Source of the DNA: Litorilinea aerophila
GTDB lineage: Bacteria; Chloroflexota; Anaerolineae; Caldilineales; Caldilineaceae
Reading direction: 5' to 3'
Length of the DNA: 64,000 bases
Assembly (NCBI RefSeq): GCF_006569185.2
Contig: NZ_VIGC02000004.1
Span: forward strand, 186,001 to 250,000
Below are positions 1-12,619 of this stretch, one piece after another. Made by a program: the position numbers and the translations under genes. Below the pieces are notes generated by a model, which did not search any database, was not told the DNA's origin, and saw nothing but the letters and a program-made list of their open reading frames with translations. Position 1 is the first letter of the stretch; each line of letters starts with the position of its first letter.

Positions 1-3794
<3,794 letters not shown>

Positions 3795-3832
3795 CGGGAG
3801 AGGGTTGTGTAAAGGTGGTTACGTGGTGGGTA

Positions 3833-3860
3833 GTGGGTGGCTCCACTGGGAGCCACCCAC
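3833..3860. terminator. Perfect 12-bp hairpin after the macroglobulin gene
   Basis: Bases 3833-3844 pair perfectly with 3849-3860 around a 4-nt loop. The hairpin lies 38 nt after the macroglobulin stop. No clear T tract follows, so termination is plausible but not certain. Confidence 0.55.
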
Positions 3861-3870
3861 CACCCACTAC

Positions 3871-3968
3871 TACAGTCTGGCGTAAATACCACGGCAGAAA
3901 TTCCGGGTGCCCTCTGGGCGCGCTTCCTTTGGTGGAACCGATCGGCGAATTTCTGCCGGGATTTACGA
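3871..3968 (+). repeat. MITE-like palindromic repeat, copy 1 (98 bp)
   Basis: This block recurs in inverted orientation at 55251-55347 with about ten differences over 98 bp. Its two ends are imperfect inverted repeats of about 20 bp (CGTAAAT..CC..GGCAGAAATT against its complement). There is no coding capacity. The right end supplies the TAA stop codon of the minus-strand gene ending at 3963. Non-autonomous palindromic element is the simplest reading; no transposase is nearby. Confidence 0.8.
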
Positions 3969-4721
3969 CGTGCCGGCATGGCGGAACGCCAGCAAATCTT
4001 GGGAGAGGTCACGTCCGATCTTCCACGCCACCCCTTTCTCCCGGGCCAGTGCGGCTGTATCTTCGGCCACCCACTCTTCGCCGATGACCACCCCCAGCGC
4101 GTTGACGCCGGCCCGGCGCAGTGTCTCCGCCCGCTGGGCCGCCCGCAACACGTCCAGGCGATCGACCCGAACGGAAACTTCCACCACAGCGTAGGTGTCG
4201 TCCTTCCACCAGATCAGGTCGGCCAGCATGGGGTCGGCCTCTTCGGGAAGATCGACGAGATCGGGAAGCCGTGCCGTCAACGCCTGGAGGCGACGATAGA
4301 TATGGTCCCGTTGGAGGCGGCCTCCTTCCCCTTCGCCCAGCAGCCGGGAAGCGCGTAATTCCACGCTCCGTTCGTACTGTTCGCCCCGGCGTCGCCCCTC
4401 CTCACCGGCCTGCCAGCGCATGATGGTCTGGAGTTCTTCCTGCATCCGCAGTTGGGATTCGACGAGCTGCTCGCTGAGCCGCTCCAGGCGGGCCAGTCGC
4501 TCCTCGACCCCCTCCAGCCGCGCTTCGGCCCGGCGCTGCATCTCTGCCAACTCGGCCACGATCGCTGCCAGTCGGTCCAGCTTCTCACCCAGACCATCGA
4601 CACGGCCTGGCAGTTCCCGGAGCGGTTCCAATTCCAGGGCGGCCAGGAGTTGCCGACGCGCCTCGGGGTCACGGCGGATCAGGTCGATGATCGAGCGGAG
4701 TTGTTCTGAACTGAGGGCCAT
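3963..4721 (-). CDS. Coiled-coil protein with a PD-(D/E)XK nuclease-like C-terminal domain
   Basis: The 252-residue product starts at an ATG preceded by GGAGG at 8-nt spacing. Residues ~35-115 are a strongly charged heptad-type coiled coil (EKLDRL, EARLEGVEERLARLERL). The C-terminal ~110 residues carry an acidic residue followed by a short hydrophobic strand and EVS (ADLIWWKDDTYAVVEVS). That arrangement resembles the D..ExK core seen in uncharacterised PD-(D/E)XK-like families, but with Ser in place of Lys, so nuclease activity is doubtful. The stop codon lies inside the repeat at 3871-3968, so the natural C-terminus may have been altered by that element. Function unknown. Confidence 0.75.
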   Translation of the reverse strand: MALSSEQLRSIIDLIRRDPEARRQLLAALELEPLRELPGRVDGLGEKLDRLAAIVAELAEMQRRAEARLEGVEERLARLERLSEQLVESQLRMQEELQTIMRWQAGEEGRRRGEQYERSVELRASRLLGEGEGGRLQRDHIYRRLQALTARLPDLVDLPEEADPMLADLIWWKDDTYAVVEVSVRVDRLDVLRAAQRAETLRRAGVNALGVVIGEEWVAEDTAALAREKGVAWKIGRDLSQDLLAFRHAGTS

Positions 4722-4840
4722 CCTTCATGCCTCCAGTGAGGTGCGCTTCTGTATCGAGGCGAGTTGCCGCCTCTTCTAGGCTCTCACTTGCCACCTGTAT
4801 TTTACCATGTCCGCAGGCGAAGTGGGAGGAGGAAAAAGAC

Positions 4841-4869
4841 AAAAAAATGCGCAACCGAAGTTGCGCATT
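4841..4869 (-). terminator. Rho-independent terminator of the tRNA-Gly gene
   Basis: On the minus strand a perfect 10-bp stem (AATGCGCAAC / GTTGCGCATT) closed by a UUCG tetraloop runs straight into a T tract. It begins 6 nt after the tRNA 3' end. Confidence 0.9.
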
Positions 4870-4874
4870 CCCTG

Positions 4875-4946
4875 AGCGGGCGAACGGACTCGAACCGTCG
4901 ACATTCAGCTTGGGAAGCTGACGTTCTACCACTGAACTACGCCCGC
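4875..4946 (-). tRNA. tRNA-Gly, anticodon CCC
   Basis: A complete 72-nt cloverleaf can be folded by hand. It has acceptor GCGGGCG/CGCCCGC, D-stem GTTC/GAAC, anticodon stem TCAGC/GCTGA with loop TTCCCAA (anticodon CCC), T-stem GACGG/CCGTT with loop TTCGAGT, and a T discriminator base. CCA is not encoded. It has its own promoter and terminator, so it is a monocistronic unit. Confidence 0.97.
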
Positions 4947-4963
4947 AAATCCTTTCAACCCCA

Positions 4964-4992
4964 AGTATACAAACACACCTCTCCCTTGTCAA
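4964..4992 (-). promoter_or_regulatory. Sigma-70-type promoter of the tRNA-Gly gene
   Basis: Minus strand: -35 TTGACA (4987-4992), exactly 17 nt, -10 TATACT (4964-4969). The predicted start is about 10 nt before the tRNA 5' end. Confidence 0.88.
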
Positions 4993-5158
4993 ATTGAATC
5001 GGGGGCCTATTGGGACGCCCGGGATTTTGCCGGAACAATCCTTCCGCCCCGCCCGTCCCAAGAATACGACCACGTTGGCACGTGCCGTGGCCTGGCTGTT
5101 TGACGGTCAGAAGAAGCCTCGCCAGAGGATTTCATCCCTAGAAGAAGGTGGTGTTTCC

Positions 5159-7504
5159 ATGAACGCTCGACCTGTCTCGGCGCCTGCCCGGCGCCTGCCC
5201 TCAGCCACCCGGGGCCGCTACCCAGGTGTGCACAGGCCCTGGCATCCATGGCTCGTGCTGTGGATGGCTCTCCTCCTGTTGCTGATATGGCCCTTGCCGG
5301 CCCACGCCCAGGACGTCATCCTGCCGCCTCCCTTCCCACCGCCGCCTGCGCCGCCCCCGCCGGTGCCCATGATCCCCACCGTGGGCGTGGACCGCTATCA
5401 GGTGGACGTGCAGATCGACGGCCGCATTGCTTCCGTCCATCTCTCCCAGGTCTTTCGCAACCAGGGGAACCAGCCTGTGGAAGGGACCTACCTCTTCCCA
5501 TTGCCACCTGACGCCGCGGTGGGCGGCTTCCAGATGCGGGTGGACGGCCAGGTGATCGAAGGGGAACTGTTGCCCGCGGACCAGGCACGGCGCATCTACC
5601 AGGATGTGGTCCGGCGCTATCAAGATCCGGCCCTGCTCCAATACCTGGGACGGGGTCTCTTCCAGGCCAACCTGTTTCCCATCCCGCCGGGCGAGAGCCG
5701 CACCGTCGAACTGCGCTATACCCAGCTCATCGGGCAGCAAAATGGCCTGGCCTACTTCCGTTTTCCCCTGGCCACACCCCAACATCGGGATGGACGCCTG
5801 GGCGCTTTGGAGATTCGCGTGGATCTGGTCAACCAGCCCGGCCTGCGCATCCTCTACAGCCCCAGCCACCCCATCGACGTAAGCCGGCCCGCCGATGACC
5901 AGGCCAGGGTCACCTTCAGCCAGCAGGACGTTCGGCCGGAAAGCGACTTCGAGCTCTACTTCAGCACAGCCGAGGACGCCGTGGGGCTGAACCTTCTCAG
6001 CTACAGGCCGGCCGGCGAAGATGGCTACTTCGTCTTGCTCGCCGCGCCGGCCATCCAGGCGGCCGCGCCCGAGCTGGTCCGGCGGGATCTGGTGCTGGTG
6101 CTGGATGTCTCCGGCTCCATGGAGGGCGGCAAGCTGGAGCAGGCCAGGGCCGCCGCCCACTTCATCGTGGATCATCTCAACCCGGGCGACCGCTTCAACC
6201 TCATCAGCTTCAGCACCGGCGTGCGCCTCTGGCAGCCGGGCCTCCAGCCCGTCGCTGACGAAACCCGCCAGGGCGCCCACGCCTGGATCGATGGGCTCCA
6301 GGCCGGCGGTTCCACCGACATCAACCGGGCCCTGCTGGAGGCCCTGGCCCAAATTCAGCCCGAACCCGAAGCCGAAGGACGCCCGGCCTACATCCTCTTC
6401 CTGACCGATGGCCTGCCCACCCAGGGGGAGACCGACGCCTGGCGCATCGTGGACAACGCCATCCGGCATGCCCCGGCCCACCGCAGCGTGCGCCTCTTCA
6501 CCTTCGGCGTGGGCTACGACGTGAACACCGACCTGCTGGACACGGTGAGCAGCCGGCTCCAGGGCCGCAGCAGCTACGTCCGCCCGGATCAGCGCATCGA
6601 TGAAGCCGTCAGCCAGTTCTACGCCGGCATCAGTGCGCCGGTCCTGGCCGATCTGGCCCTGGATTTTGGGGAGGGAGTGGCCACCTACGACCTCTTCCCC
6701 TATCCCCTGCCCGACCTCTTTGCCGGTGAGCAGCTGGTGGTGGCCGGCCGTTACCAGCAGAGCGGCACCATCACCGTGACGCTGCAGGGGCAGGTCAACG
6801 GTGTCACCCAGATCTACCCCTTCCCGGATCAGACGCTGGTCTCCGCCGGGGGGGAACCCTTTGTGGCTCGCCTTTGGGCCACCCGCAAGATCGGCGCCCT
6901 GCTGGAGGCCATCCGCCGCAACGGTGCCAGCCAGGAGGCCATCGATGCGATCGTGACCCTCAGCCTGCGGTATGGCATCGTCACGCCGTACACCAGCTAC
7001 CTGGTTCAGGAACCCTCTTCCGTGGCGGCGGCTCCCCGGCCTCTCGTGCCAGGCGGCCAGGGGGGCGCAGGCCCAGTGCCGCTCCCGGCCGATGCCATGC
7101 CCAGGGCCTATGGCCCGGTTGCCCAGGCGTCGGTGGCCGCCGAGGCCGAGGCAGTGGCCGCCCTGCCGGCTGCGGGCGAAGCGGCCGTGGTGGCCAGCCA
7201 GGCCCGCAGCCAGATCGCCGAGGCCACCGTGGTGCCGGAGCACGAGGCGGTGCGCTTTGTCAACGGCAAGACCTTCGGCCGCCAGGGCCAGGTACCCGGG
7301 CCGGATGGAGAAGGGTTGATCCTCTGGGTGGATACGGCCTACGAGGAATCCATGGCCGTGGAGACGGTGATCTTTGGCAGCCCTCGCTACTTCCAGCTGG
7401 CGGAAGATCCGGACATGGCCCAGTGGCTGGCCATCTCGCCGGAGCTGGTCGTGGTGGTGGATGCCGGCCACGCCATCCGGATCACCACCCGCATCGAGCA
7501 GTGA
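5159..7504 (+). CDS. Secreted VIT and von Willebrand factor A domain protein
   Basis: The 781-residue start at 5159 is chosen because a Shine-Dalgarno-like GAAGGTGG lies just upstream and a signal peptide follows directly (hydrophobic core ~31-47, probable cleavage after AHA at 50). A Pro-rich spacer leads into a VIT domain (residues ~65-190). A vWA domain follows with an intact MIDAS, DVSGS at 316-320 and a TDG near 416. This is the layout of inter-alpha-trypsin-inhibitor heavy chains and many bacterial relatives. The MIDAS binds a metal and probably a protein ligand outside the cell. The C-terminal ~150 residues are Ala-rich and then beta-rich. The true ligand is unknown. It converges on the glycosidase gene downstream. 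Confidence 0.93.
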   Translation: MNARPVSAPARRLPSATRGRYPGVHRPWHPWLVLWMALLLLLIWPLPAHAQDVILPPPFPPPPAPPPPVPMIPTVGVDRYQVDVQIDGRIASVHLSQVFRNQGNQPVEGTYLFPLPPDAAVGGFQMRVDGQVIEGELLPADQARRIYQDVVRRYQDPALLQYLGRGLFQANLFPIPPGESRTVELRYTQLIGQQNGLAYFRFPLATPQHRDGRLGALEIRVDLVNQPGLRILYSPSHPIDVSRPADDQARVTFSQQDVRPESDFELYFSTAEDAVGLNLLSYRPAGEDGYFVLLAAPAIQAAAPELVRRDLVLVLDVSGSMEGGKLEQARAAAHFIVDHLNPGDRFNLISFSTGVRLWQPGLQPVADETRQGAHAWIDGLQAGGSTDINRALLEALAQIQPEPEAEGRPAYILFLTDGLPTQGETDAWRIVDNAIRHAPAHRSVRLFTFGVGYDVNTDLLDTVSSRLQGRSSYVRPDQRIDEAVSQFYAGISAPVLADLALDFGEGVATYDLFPYPLPDLFAGEQLVVAGRYQQSGTITVTLQGQVNGVTQIYPFPDQTLVSAGGEPFVARLWATRKIGALLEAIRRNGASQEAIDAIVTLSLRYGIVTPYTSYLVQEPSSVAAAPRPLVPGGQGGAGPVPLPADAMPRAYGPVAQASVAAEAEAVAALPAAGEAAVVASQARSQIAEATVVPEHEAVRFVNGKTFGRQGQVPGPDGEGLILWVDTAYEESMAVETVIFGSPRYFQLAEDPDMAQWLAISPELVVVVDAGHAIRITTRIEQ

Positions 7505-7512
7505 TGGCGCTT

Positions 7513-7553
7513 TTGGGGTGTGCTGCGCCCCATTGCAGCGCAGCACACCCCAA
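7513..7553. terminator. Bidirectional terminator between converging genes
   Basis: A perfect 16-bp stem (7513-7528 with 7538-7553) and 9-nt loop sits in the 69-bp gap between the VIT/vWA gene and the oppositely oriented glycosidase. A TTTT run flanks the left side, which suits minus-strand termination. Confidence 0.8.
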
Positions 7554-7573
7554 GATGAAGGGCTTTCCTCCCC

Positions 7574-9862
7574 TCACCCTGCCCCGGCGTTCGCCTCCTG
7601 CACGCGCCTCAACAGGTCGACCACGATCTCTTCAGCCGGCGCCGGCAGCATGGCCTCCTGGAACCCCAGGATGCTGACCAGGGGCATGTCCAGGATGAAG
7701 GCGGTCATGTCCATGCCGATGGAGGCCGTGTCTTCGCCGCCCAAAGCCGCCCCGAGCTGCGCCACCATCTGCTGATACATGGGCTCGAACAGGGGGCGCC
7801 CAATGGGGTCGGCCAGCCATTCCTGCACCGTGGATTCCATGTCCAGGCGGCTGGGGAGTGGCCGGGTAGCCTCCAACGTCACCGTCACCTGGGCCCGGAT
7901 GTCGGCCGAGGATGCGCCGATGAGGAGGTCGTACTGTCCCCCCTCGGCCACCCAGCGGCCATAGGCCGGGTCGAAGTAGGCAAAGGCCCGCTCGTCCAGG
8001 TGGATGGTGACCGTCCGGGTTTCACCGGGCGCCAGTTCCACCTTGGCAAAGCCCTTCAGCTCCTTGGGCGGGCGGGCCAACCGGGCCTGATGGGGCCGAA
8101 CATAGACCTGGACCACTTCGGCGCCGGCTCGCTGGCCCGTGTTGGTGATCTCCACCAACACATCCACACCATCCACCTCTCGGAACGTGGGGCTCGATGG
8201 GCGGGCATGGCTGTACTCGAAGGTGGTGTAACTGAGCCCGTGGCCGAAGGGGAACAGGACGGGTATCTGGCGGGCGTCGTAGTAGCGGTAGCCCACGTAC
8301 AGGCCTTCGCCGTAGCGCACTTCGCCATTTTCCCCTGGAAAGTGGAGGAAGGCTGGCGTATCTTCCAGGCGCATGGGGAAGGTCTCTGCCAGTCTGCCGG
8401 ACGGGTTGACCACGCCGTAGAGCACGTCGGCGATGGCGCCGCCGCCTGCCTGCCCCATGAGCCAGGCCTGCACCACCGCGGCCACCCCGTCGATCCACGC
8501 CTGCATGTCGATAGCCGACCCACTGTTCAGCACCACCACCGTCCGGGGCTGGACGGCGCTGACCGCCTGGATCAGGGCCACCTGCTGGCGGGTCAGGTCC
8601 AGGTCAGTCCGGTCGTAGCCTTCGGATTCCTTGGACGCCGGGAGGGCGGCGAAGATCAGGGCCACGTCGGCCTCTGCCGCGGCGGCCACGGCTTCGTCGA
8701 TGAGCTCCTGCTGGAAGCTGTCGTCGGCCGGGTAGCCTTCCCGATAGGTCAGGTCGCCCTCGCCGGCCAGCCGGGCCAGCTCGTCCAGGGGAATATCCAC
8801 CCGGGTCGGGTTGATGTGGGAACTGCCCCCGCCCTGGAAGTGGGGTTCCCTGGCCGCGCGGCCGATCACTGCCAGGCATTGTCCCTTCTGCAGAGGCAGG
8901 ATCCCATCGTTTTTGAGCAACACCATGCCGGCGGCAGCCACCCGCCGCGCCAGGGCGTGGTGAGCGTCCACGTCAAAGGTCTCGGTTTCCTTAGGTGTGG
9001 CGGCAGCCCGCTCCACCGCGGCCAGAATGCGGCGGACTGCCTCGTCTAATACCGCTTCATCCAGGGCGCCGCTGCGGACGGCGTCCACTACCGCCTGGGT
9101 ACGATGGGGTTTGGGGCCGGGCATCTCCAGGTCCAGTCCGGCCTCCAGCGCCCGCACCCGGTCATGGACCGCGCCCCAGTCGGACACCACCACGCCGTCG
9201 AATCCCCACTCCCCTTTCAAGATCTGGGTCAGCAGCCGGGCATTCTCGGAGCAGTAGATGCCGTTCACCTTGTTGTAAGCGCACATGACCGTCCAGGGTC
9301 GGGCCTCTTTCACGGCCCGCTCGAAGGCGGGCAGGTAGATCTCACGGAGGGTGCGTTCATCCACCACCGCGTTGATGCGCAGGCGCTCATGCTCCTGGTT
9401 GTTGACAGCGTAATGCTTCAGGGAAGTGCCCACACCCTGGCTCTGGATGCCCTGGATCAGGCTGCTGGCCAGGACACCGGCCAGGTAGGGATCCTCGGAG
9501 AAATACTCAAAGTTGCGGCCACCCAGCGGAGATCGCTTGATGTTGACGCCGGGCCCCAGCAACACATCCACACCCAGGGCCCGGGCCTCGGCGGCCAGGG
9601 CTTCGCCCATAGTGTAGAGCAGCTGAGGATCCCAGGTGGCGGCCAGTGCCGCGGCGGTGGGAAAGCAGGTGGCCGGCAGGCTGGGCGCGGCCAGCGCGTG
9701 GACGTCCGGCACCCGGCGGACGCCATGGGGGCCGTCGGAGAGGAGCATGGCCGGGATGCCCAGCCGCTCCACGGCCGTGGTAGTCCAGGCGCTGGCCCCG
9801 GTGCAGAGGGCTGCCTTCTCTTCCAGGGTCATCTGCGCCACGAGGCTGGAGAGGTCGTCCAT
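7574..9862 (-). CDS. Beta-glucosidase-type glycoside hydrolase, family 3
   Basis: The 762-residue product hydrolyses terminal beta-linked sugars. The N-terminal barrel contains GVNIKRSPLGGRNFEYFSEDP and KHYAVNNQEHER. The predicted nucleophile is Asp228 in VVVSDWG. The second alpha/beta domain holds the KESEGYDR motif, whose Glu is the usual acid/base residue. A fibronectin-III-like domain follows (LEITNTGQRAGAEVVQVYV-type region). About 100 extra residues at the C-terminus have no assignment I recognise. No signal peptide is visible, so the enzyme is probably cytoplasmic and acts on imported oligosaccharides or glycosides. SD AAGGA lies 8 nt before ATG. It is the last gene of the sugar-import operon starting at 13946. 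Confidence 0.95.
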   Translation of the reverse strand: MDDLSSLVAQMTLEEKAALCTGASAWTTTAVERLGIPAMLLSDGPHGVRRVPDVHALAAPSLPATCFPTAAALAATWDPQLLYTMGEALAAEARALGVDVLLGPGVNIKRSPLGGRNFEYFSEDPYLAGVLASSLIQGIQSQGVGTSLKHYAVNNQEHERLRINAVVDERTLREIYLPAFERAVKEARPWTVMCAYNKVNGIYCSENARLLTQILKGEWGFDGVVVSDWGAVHDRVRALEAGLDLEMPGPKPHRTQAVVDAVRSGALDEAVLDEAVRRILAAVERAAATPKETETFDVDAHHALARRVAAAGMVLLKNDGILPLQKGQCLAVIGRAAREPHFQGGGSSHINPTRVDIPLDELARLAGEGDLTYREGYPADDSFQQELIDEAVAAAAEADVALIFAALPASKESEGYDRTDLDLTRQQVALIQAVSAVQPRTVVVLNSGSAIDMQAWIDGVAAVVQAWLMGQAGGGAIADVLYGVVNPSGRLAETFPMRLEDTPAFLHFPGENGEVRYGEGLYVGYRYYDARQIPVLFPFGHGLSYTTFEYSHARPSSPTFREVDGVDVLVEITNTGQRAGAEVVQVYVRPHQARLARPPKELKGFAKVELAPGETRTVTIHLDERAFAYFDPAYGRWVAEGGQYDLLIGASSADIRAQVTVTLEATRPLPSRLDMESTVQEWLADPIGRPLFEPMYQQMVAQLGAALGGEDTASIGMDMTAFILDMPLVSILGFQEAMLPAPAEEIVVDLLRRVQEANAGAG

Positions 9863-9904
9863 GACAGGTTCCTTTCTGGCCTGTTCTATCCGGATAGATA
9901 CGCC

Positions 9905-10810
9905 TCAGCGACCGTCCTTGCTGCAGCCGCCCTCTCCGCTGGGGCGGACGTGGGGCCGGGCCCGATCCTCGATGCCCTTCCAGGCGTATGGATCCTGGCC
10001 CGCGATCATCACGATGTCCCGATAATCCGCAATGGCCATGTGTTCCCCTTCTTGGGGTGGACGCCAGGGCAGGAGGGACTCCGCGCTCATGTAGTGGTTG
10101 ACCAGCACCCGGCGATAGCCAGACGGCGCCCGGTTGGGCAGGGAGCGGTGGAGGAGATAGCCGTTGAAGAAAAGGATGGAGCCGGCTTCGACTTCCACCG
10201 GTACCGCGTCTTCGTCGGTGTAGGGAAAGTTGTAGGCCTCGCCTGTGCAGTCGAAGCGGCGGTCGTTGTGTTCGTGCTGGGGCCAGATGATGCCGTGACG
10301 GTGGGAGCCGGGGATGACCCACAGGCAGCCGTTCTCCACGGTGGCATCGTCCAGCGCGATCCAGGCGCCGGTCAGGGAGCGGTCCCGGGTGGGGATGAAG
10401 TATTCGTCCTGATGCCAGGCCTGGCCGGGCTTGCCCGAGGCCTTGATGAAGAGCATGGACTGCATGCACTTCACGTTGGGGCCGATCACCTGGGTCAACA
10501 CCTGGGCGATGGCCGGGTGCCCCAGGTAGCGGTGCATCACCGGCGAGATCTTGTGGGGAAAGTGGATGCACAGGTAGCGGCGCAGGACGTCGTCGTCGCT
10601 TTCCTCGGGCCCGGCAGGCGTGACGCCCCGGATCTCGCCCAGTTCTCCCCGGCAGACCCGGGTGGTCTCCTGGCGGAGCTCCTCCACTTCGCCCGGCGTC
10701 AGCCCGCCGGGCAGGATGACATAACCTTCCTGGTGATAGGCGGCCACCACCTCCGGCGAGAGGGGCAGGGAGGTGGCCACGTTCAAACCTGAGGCTGTGA
10801 GGATGGACAT
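9905..10810 (-). CDS. Phytanoyl-CoA dioxygenase (PhyH) family Fe(II)/2-oxoglutarate oxygenase
   Basis: The 301-residue product has the double-stranded beta-helix pattern of PhyH enzymes. The iron triad is visible as His133 and Asp135 (WHQDEYF) plus His221 (LLHRSLPN). Arg233/Arg234 are candidates for 2-oxoglutarate binding. GCLWVIPGSH is a family hallmark. It lies 25 nt after the second permease and 42 nt before the glycosidase, in the same direction, so co-transcription is likely. Its substrate is unknown. The context suggests hydroxylation of a sugar-conjugated or plant-derived molecule brought in by the transporter, which is inference. Confidence 0.9.
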   Translation of the reverse strand: MSILTASGLNVATSLPLSPEVVAAYHQEGYVILPGGLTPGEVEELRQETTRVCRGELGEIRGVTPAGPEESDDDVLRRYLCIHFPHKISPVMHRYLGHPAIAQVLTQVIGPNVKCMQSMLFIKASGKPGQAWHQDEYFIPTRDRSLTGAWIALDDATVENGCLWVIPGSHRHGIIWPQHEHNDRRFDCTGEAYNFPYTDEDAVPVEVEAGSILFFNGYLLHRSLPNRAPSGYRRVLVNHYMSAESLLPWRPPQEGEHMAIADYRDIVMIAGQDPYAWKGIEDRARPHVRPSGEGGCSKDGR

Positions 10811-10835
10811 GGTGCTTTCCTTTTGTCGGTGTGGT

Positions 10836-11663
10836 TCATCCCTTGAGGGCGCCGGCCAGCAGCCCCCGCATGAAGAGGCGGCCCAGGAGCAGATAGACCA
10901 GGACGGTGGGCAGCGCGGCGATGAGGGCGGCGGCCATCTGCACGTTCCACTCCACGCTCCAGCTGCCGGCGATGTTCTGGACTGCCACGTTGATGGGCGC
11001 CAGCCGGGGCGTGCTCAGGACCACCAGGCCGATCAGGTAGTCGTTCCAGATGGTGGTGAACTGCCACAGCAACACCACCGCAAAGGCGGGCATGGAGATG
11101 GGCAGCAGGATCCACCGGTAAATGCCGAAGAAGCCACAGCCGTCGATCTTGGCCGCGTCCACCAGCTCGTTGGGCACCCCGGCGTAGTAGCTGCGGAAGA
11201 GCAGGGCTGTGATGGGAATGCCAAAGATGCAGTGGACCAGGATCAGGCCGATGACCGTCCCATAGAGCTTCAACGCCTGCAGGGTGAGCACCAGGGGGAT
11301 CAGAATGCCCTGGTAGGGCAGGAACATGCCCACCAGAAAGAGGATGAACAGGGTGTCCGCCCCCCGGAAGCGCCACTTGGCAAAGATGTAGCCGTTGATG
11401 GAGCCGATGAAGGCGGAGATGAGCGCAGCGGGGACGGTGATGATGACGCTGTTCTTGAAATTGGGCGAGACCAGCCGCCATGCCTCCAGGAAGCCATCCA
11501 GATAGATGCCCCGGGGCAGCTCCCACATGCGGGTGATGTTTACGTCCGCGTAGGGCTTGAGGCTGGTGATGAGCATGACGTAGAAGGGCATCAGGTAGAA
11601 GGCCGCGAAGGCGGTCAACACCAGGTAGATGGCCCCGCGGCTCCACAGCCGTTGCAGACTCAT
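10836..11663 (-). CDS. Carbohydrate ABC transporter permease, MalG/UgpE type
   Basis: A 275-residue inner-membrane permease with about six hydrophobic segments. It carries the EAA loop that docks the ATPase (ELVDAAKIDGCGFFGIYRWILLP). The N-terminal LMPFYVMLITSLKP is typical of the second permease in CUT1 importers. Its ATG overlaps the end of the upstream permease gene by 4 bp (ATGA), indicating translational coupling. No ATPase gene is in the operon; a shared MsiK-like ATPase elsewhere is the usual solution. Confidence 0.95.
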   Translation of the reverse strand: MSLQRLWSRGAIYLVLTAFAAFYLMPFYVMLITSLKPYADVNITRMWELPRGIYLDGFLEAWRLVSPNFKNSVIITVPAALISAFIGSINGYIFAKWRFRGADTLFILFLVGMFLPYQGILIPLVLTLQALKLYGTVIGLILVHCIFGIPITALLFRSYYAGVPNELVDAAKIDGCGFFGIYRWILLPISMPAFAVVLLWQFTTIWNDYLIGLVVLSTPRLAPINVAVQNIAGSWSVEWNVQMAAALIAALPTVLVYLLLGRLFMRGLLAGALKG

Positions 11664-12619
11664 CGTTCCACCTCCCCCCGCATGCTCATCAGGTAGGGCA
11701 CAATCAGGAAGGCCGACAGGAAGATCATGAACGAGCCGATGGCCGCGCCCAGGGAATAGCGATACGCGCCAAAGGTGGACTGGAACATGTAGAAGGCCAG
11801 GGTGTCCGTGGCGAAGGCCGGGCCGCTACCGCTCATGGCCGAGACCAGGTCGAAGACCCGAATGGAGTTCATCCCGGTGAGGACGATGGCGGTGAAGGTG
11901 ACCGGCATGAGCAGAGGGATGATCACATGGCGGTAGGTGGCGAAGGTGCCCGCCCCGTCGATGGCGGCCGCCTCCCGCAGCTCATTGGGGATCCCCCGCA
12001 GGCCGGCCAGGTAGAGGGCCATCACATAGCCGGTGAACTGCCAGGCCGCGGCGATGCTCACCGCCCACATGCCGTACTGGGGATGGCTGTTCCAGGTGGG
12101 CTGGAAGTTTTCCAGGCCGATCTTGGCGAAGAGCAGGTTGATGCCCGTGCTGGGCTGCATGAGCCAGCGCCAGGCCACGCCGGTGACGATACCCGAGACT
12201 GCAAAGGGAAAGATGATGATGGTCCGGTAGATGGCTTCCCCTTTGATCTTTTGGTCCAGCAGGGCGGCGATGATGAAGCCGAAGACGATGCACTGGGTCA
12301 TGAAGCCCGCCGCGTAGTAGACCAGGTTCCGCAGGTCGATGTGGAAGCGGCGGTCCGAGAAGAGCCGTTCCCAGTTGGCCAGGCCCACGAAGGTGAAGTC
12401 CGGCACCTGGCTGTTCCACTTCACGGTGGACATGTAGAAGGTCCAGCCGATGAAGCCGTAGATGAACAGGGCCACCGCGATGATGGATGGCGTCAGCACC
12501 AGCACCGCGATGAACATGTCGCTCCGTAGCCAGGAGCGGCGTCTCTTCTGGGTGATGGGGGAGGCGGCCACGCCGCGCTCCCCCGTTGCTGGAATGCTCT
12601 TATGCGCCAAAGCCTGCAT
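11660..12619 (-). CDS. Carbohydrate ABC transporter permease, MalF/UgpA type
   Basis: A permease of up to 319 residues with about six transmembrane segments and an EAA loop (ELREAAAIDGAGTFATYRHVIIPLL). The start is ambiguous. The ATG at 12619 overlaps the binding-protein gene by 20 bp, but its GGAGG is immediately adjacent, too close for normal initiation. A TTG at 12610 has that GGAGG at about 9 nt. A GTG at 12571 has GGGGGAG at about 7 nt and gives a 303-residue protein beginning just before the basic stretch QKRRRSW. I favour 12571 or 12610 but list the longest form. Confidence 0.92.
   Translation of the reverse strand: MQALAHKSIPATGERGVAASPITQKRRRSWLRSDMFIAVLVLTPSIIAVALFIYGFIGWTFYMSTVKWNSQVPDFTFVGLANWERLFSDRRFHIDLRNLVYYAAGFMTQCIVFGFIIAALLDQKIKGEAIYRTIIIFPFAVSGIVTGVAWRWLMQPSTGINLLFAKIGLENFQPTWNSHPQYGMWAVSIAAAWQFTGYVMALYLAGLRGIPNELREAAAIDGAGTFATYRHVIIPLLMPVTFTAIVLTGMNSIRVFDLVSAMSGSGPAFATDTLAFYMFQSTFGAYRYSLGAAIGSFMIFLSAFLIVPYLMSMRGEVER

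Noticed and set aside
4994-5158. Extended N-terminus of the VIT/vWA protein
   Set aside because: It begins at the -35 region of the tRNA promoter, has no SD, and would bury the signal peptide; 5159 has an SD and a normal signal.
5201-7546. 781-codon minus-strand open frame opposite the VIT/vWA gene
   Set aside because: Shadow frame; it would also run through the terminator hairpin at 7513-7553.
8000-10792. Plus-strand open frames opposite the GH3 and PhyH genes
   Set aside because: Both minus-strand genes show catalytic motifs; the opposing frames show none.
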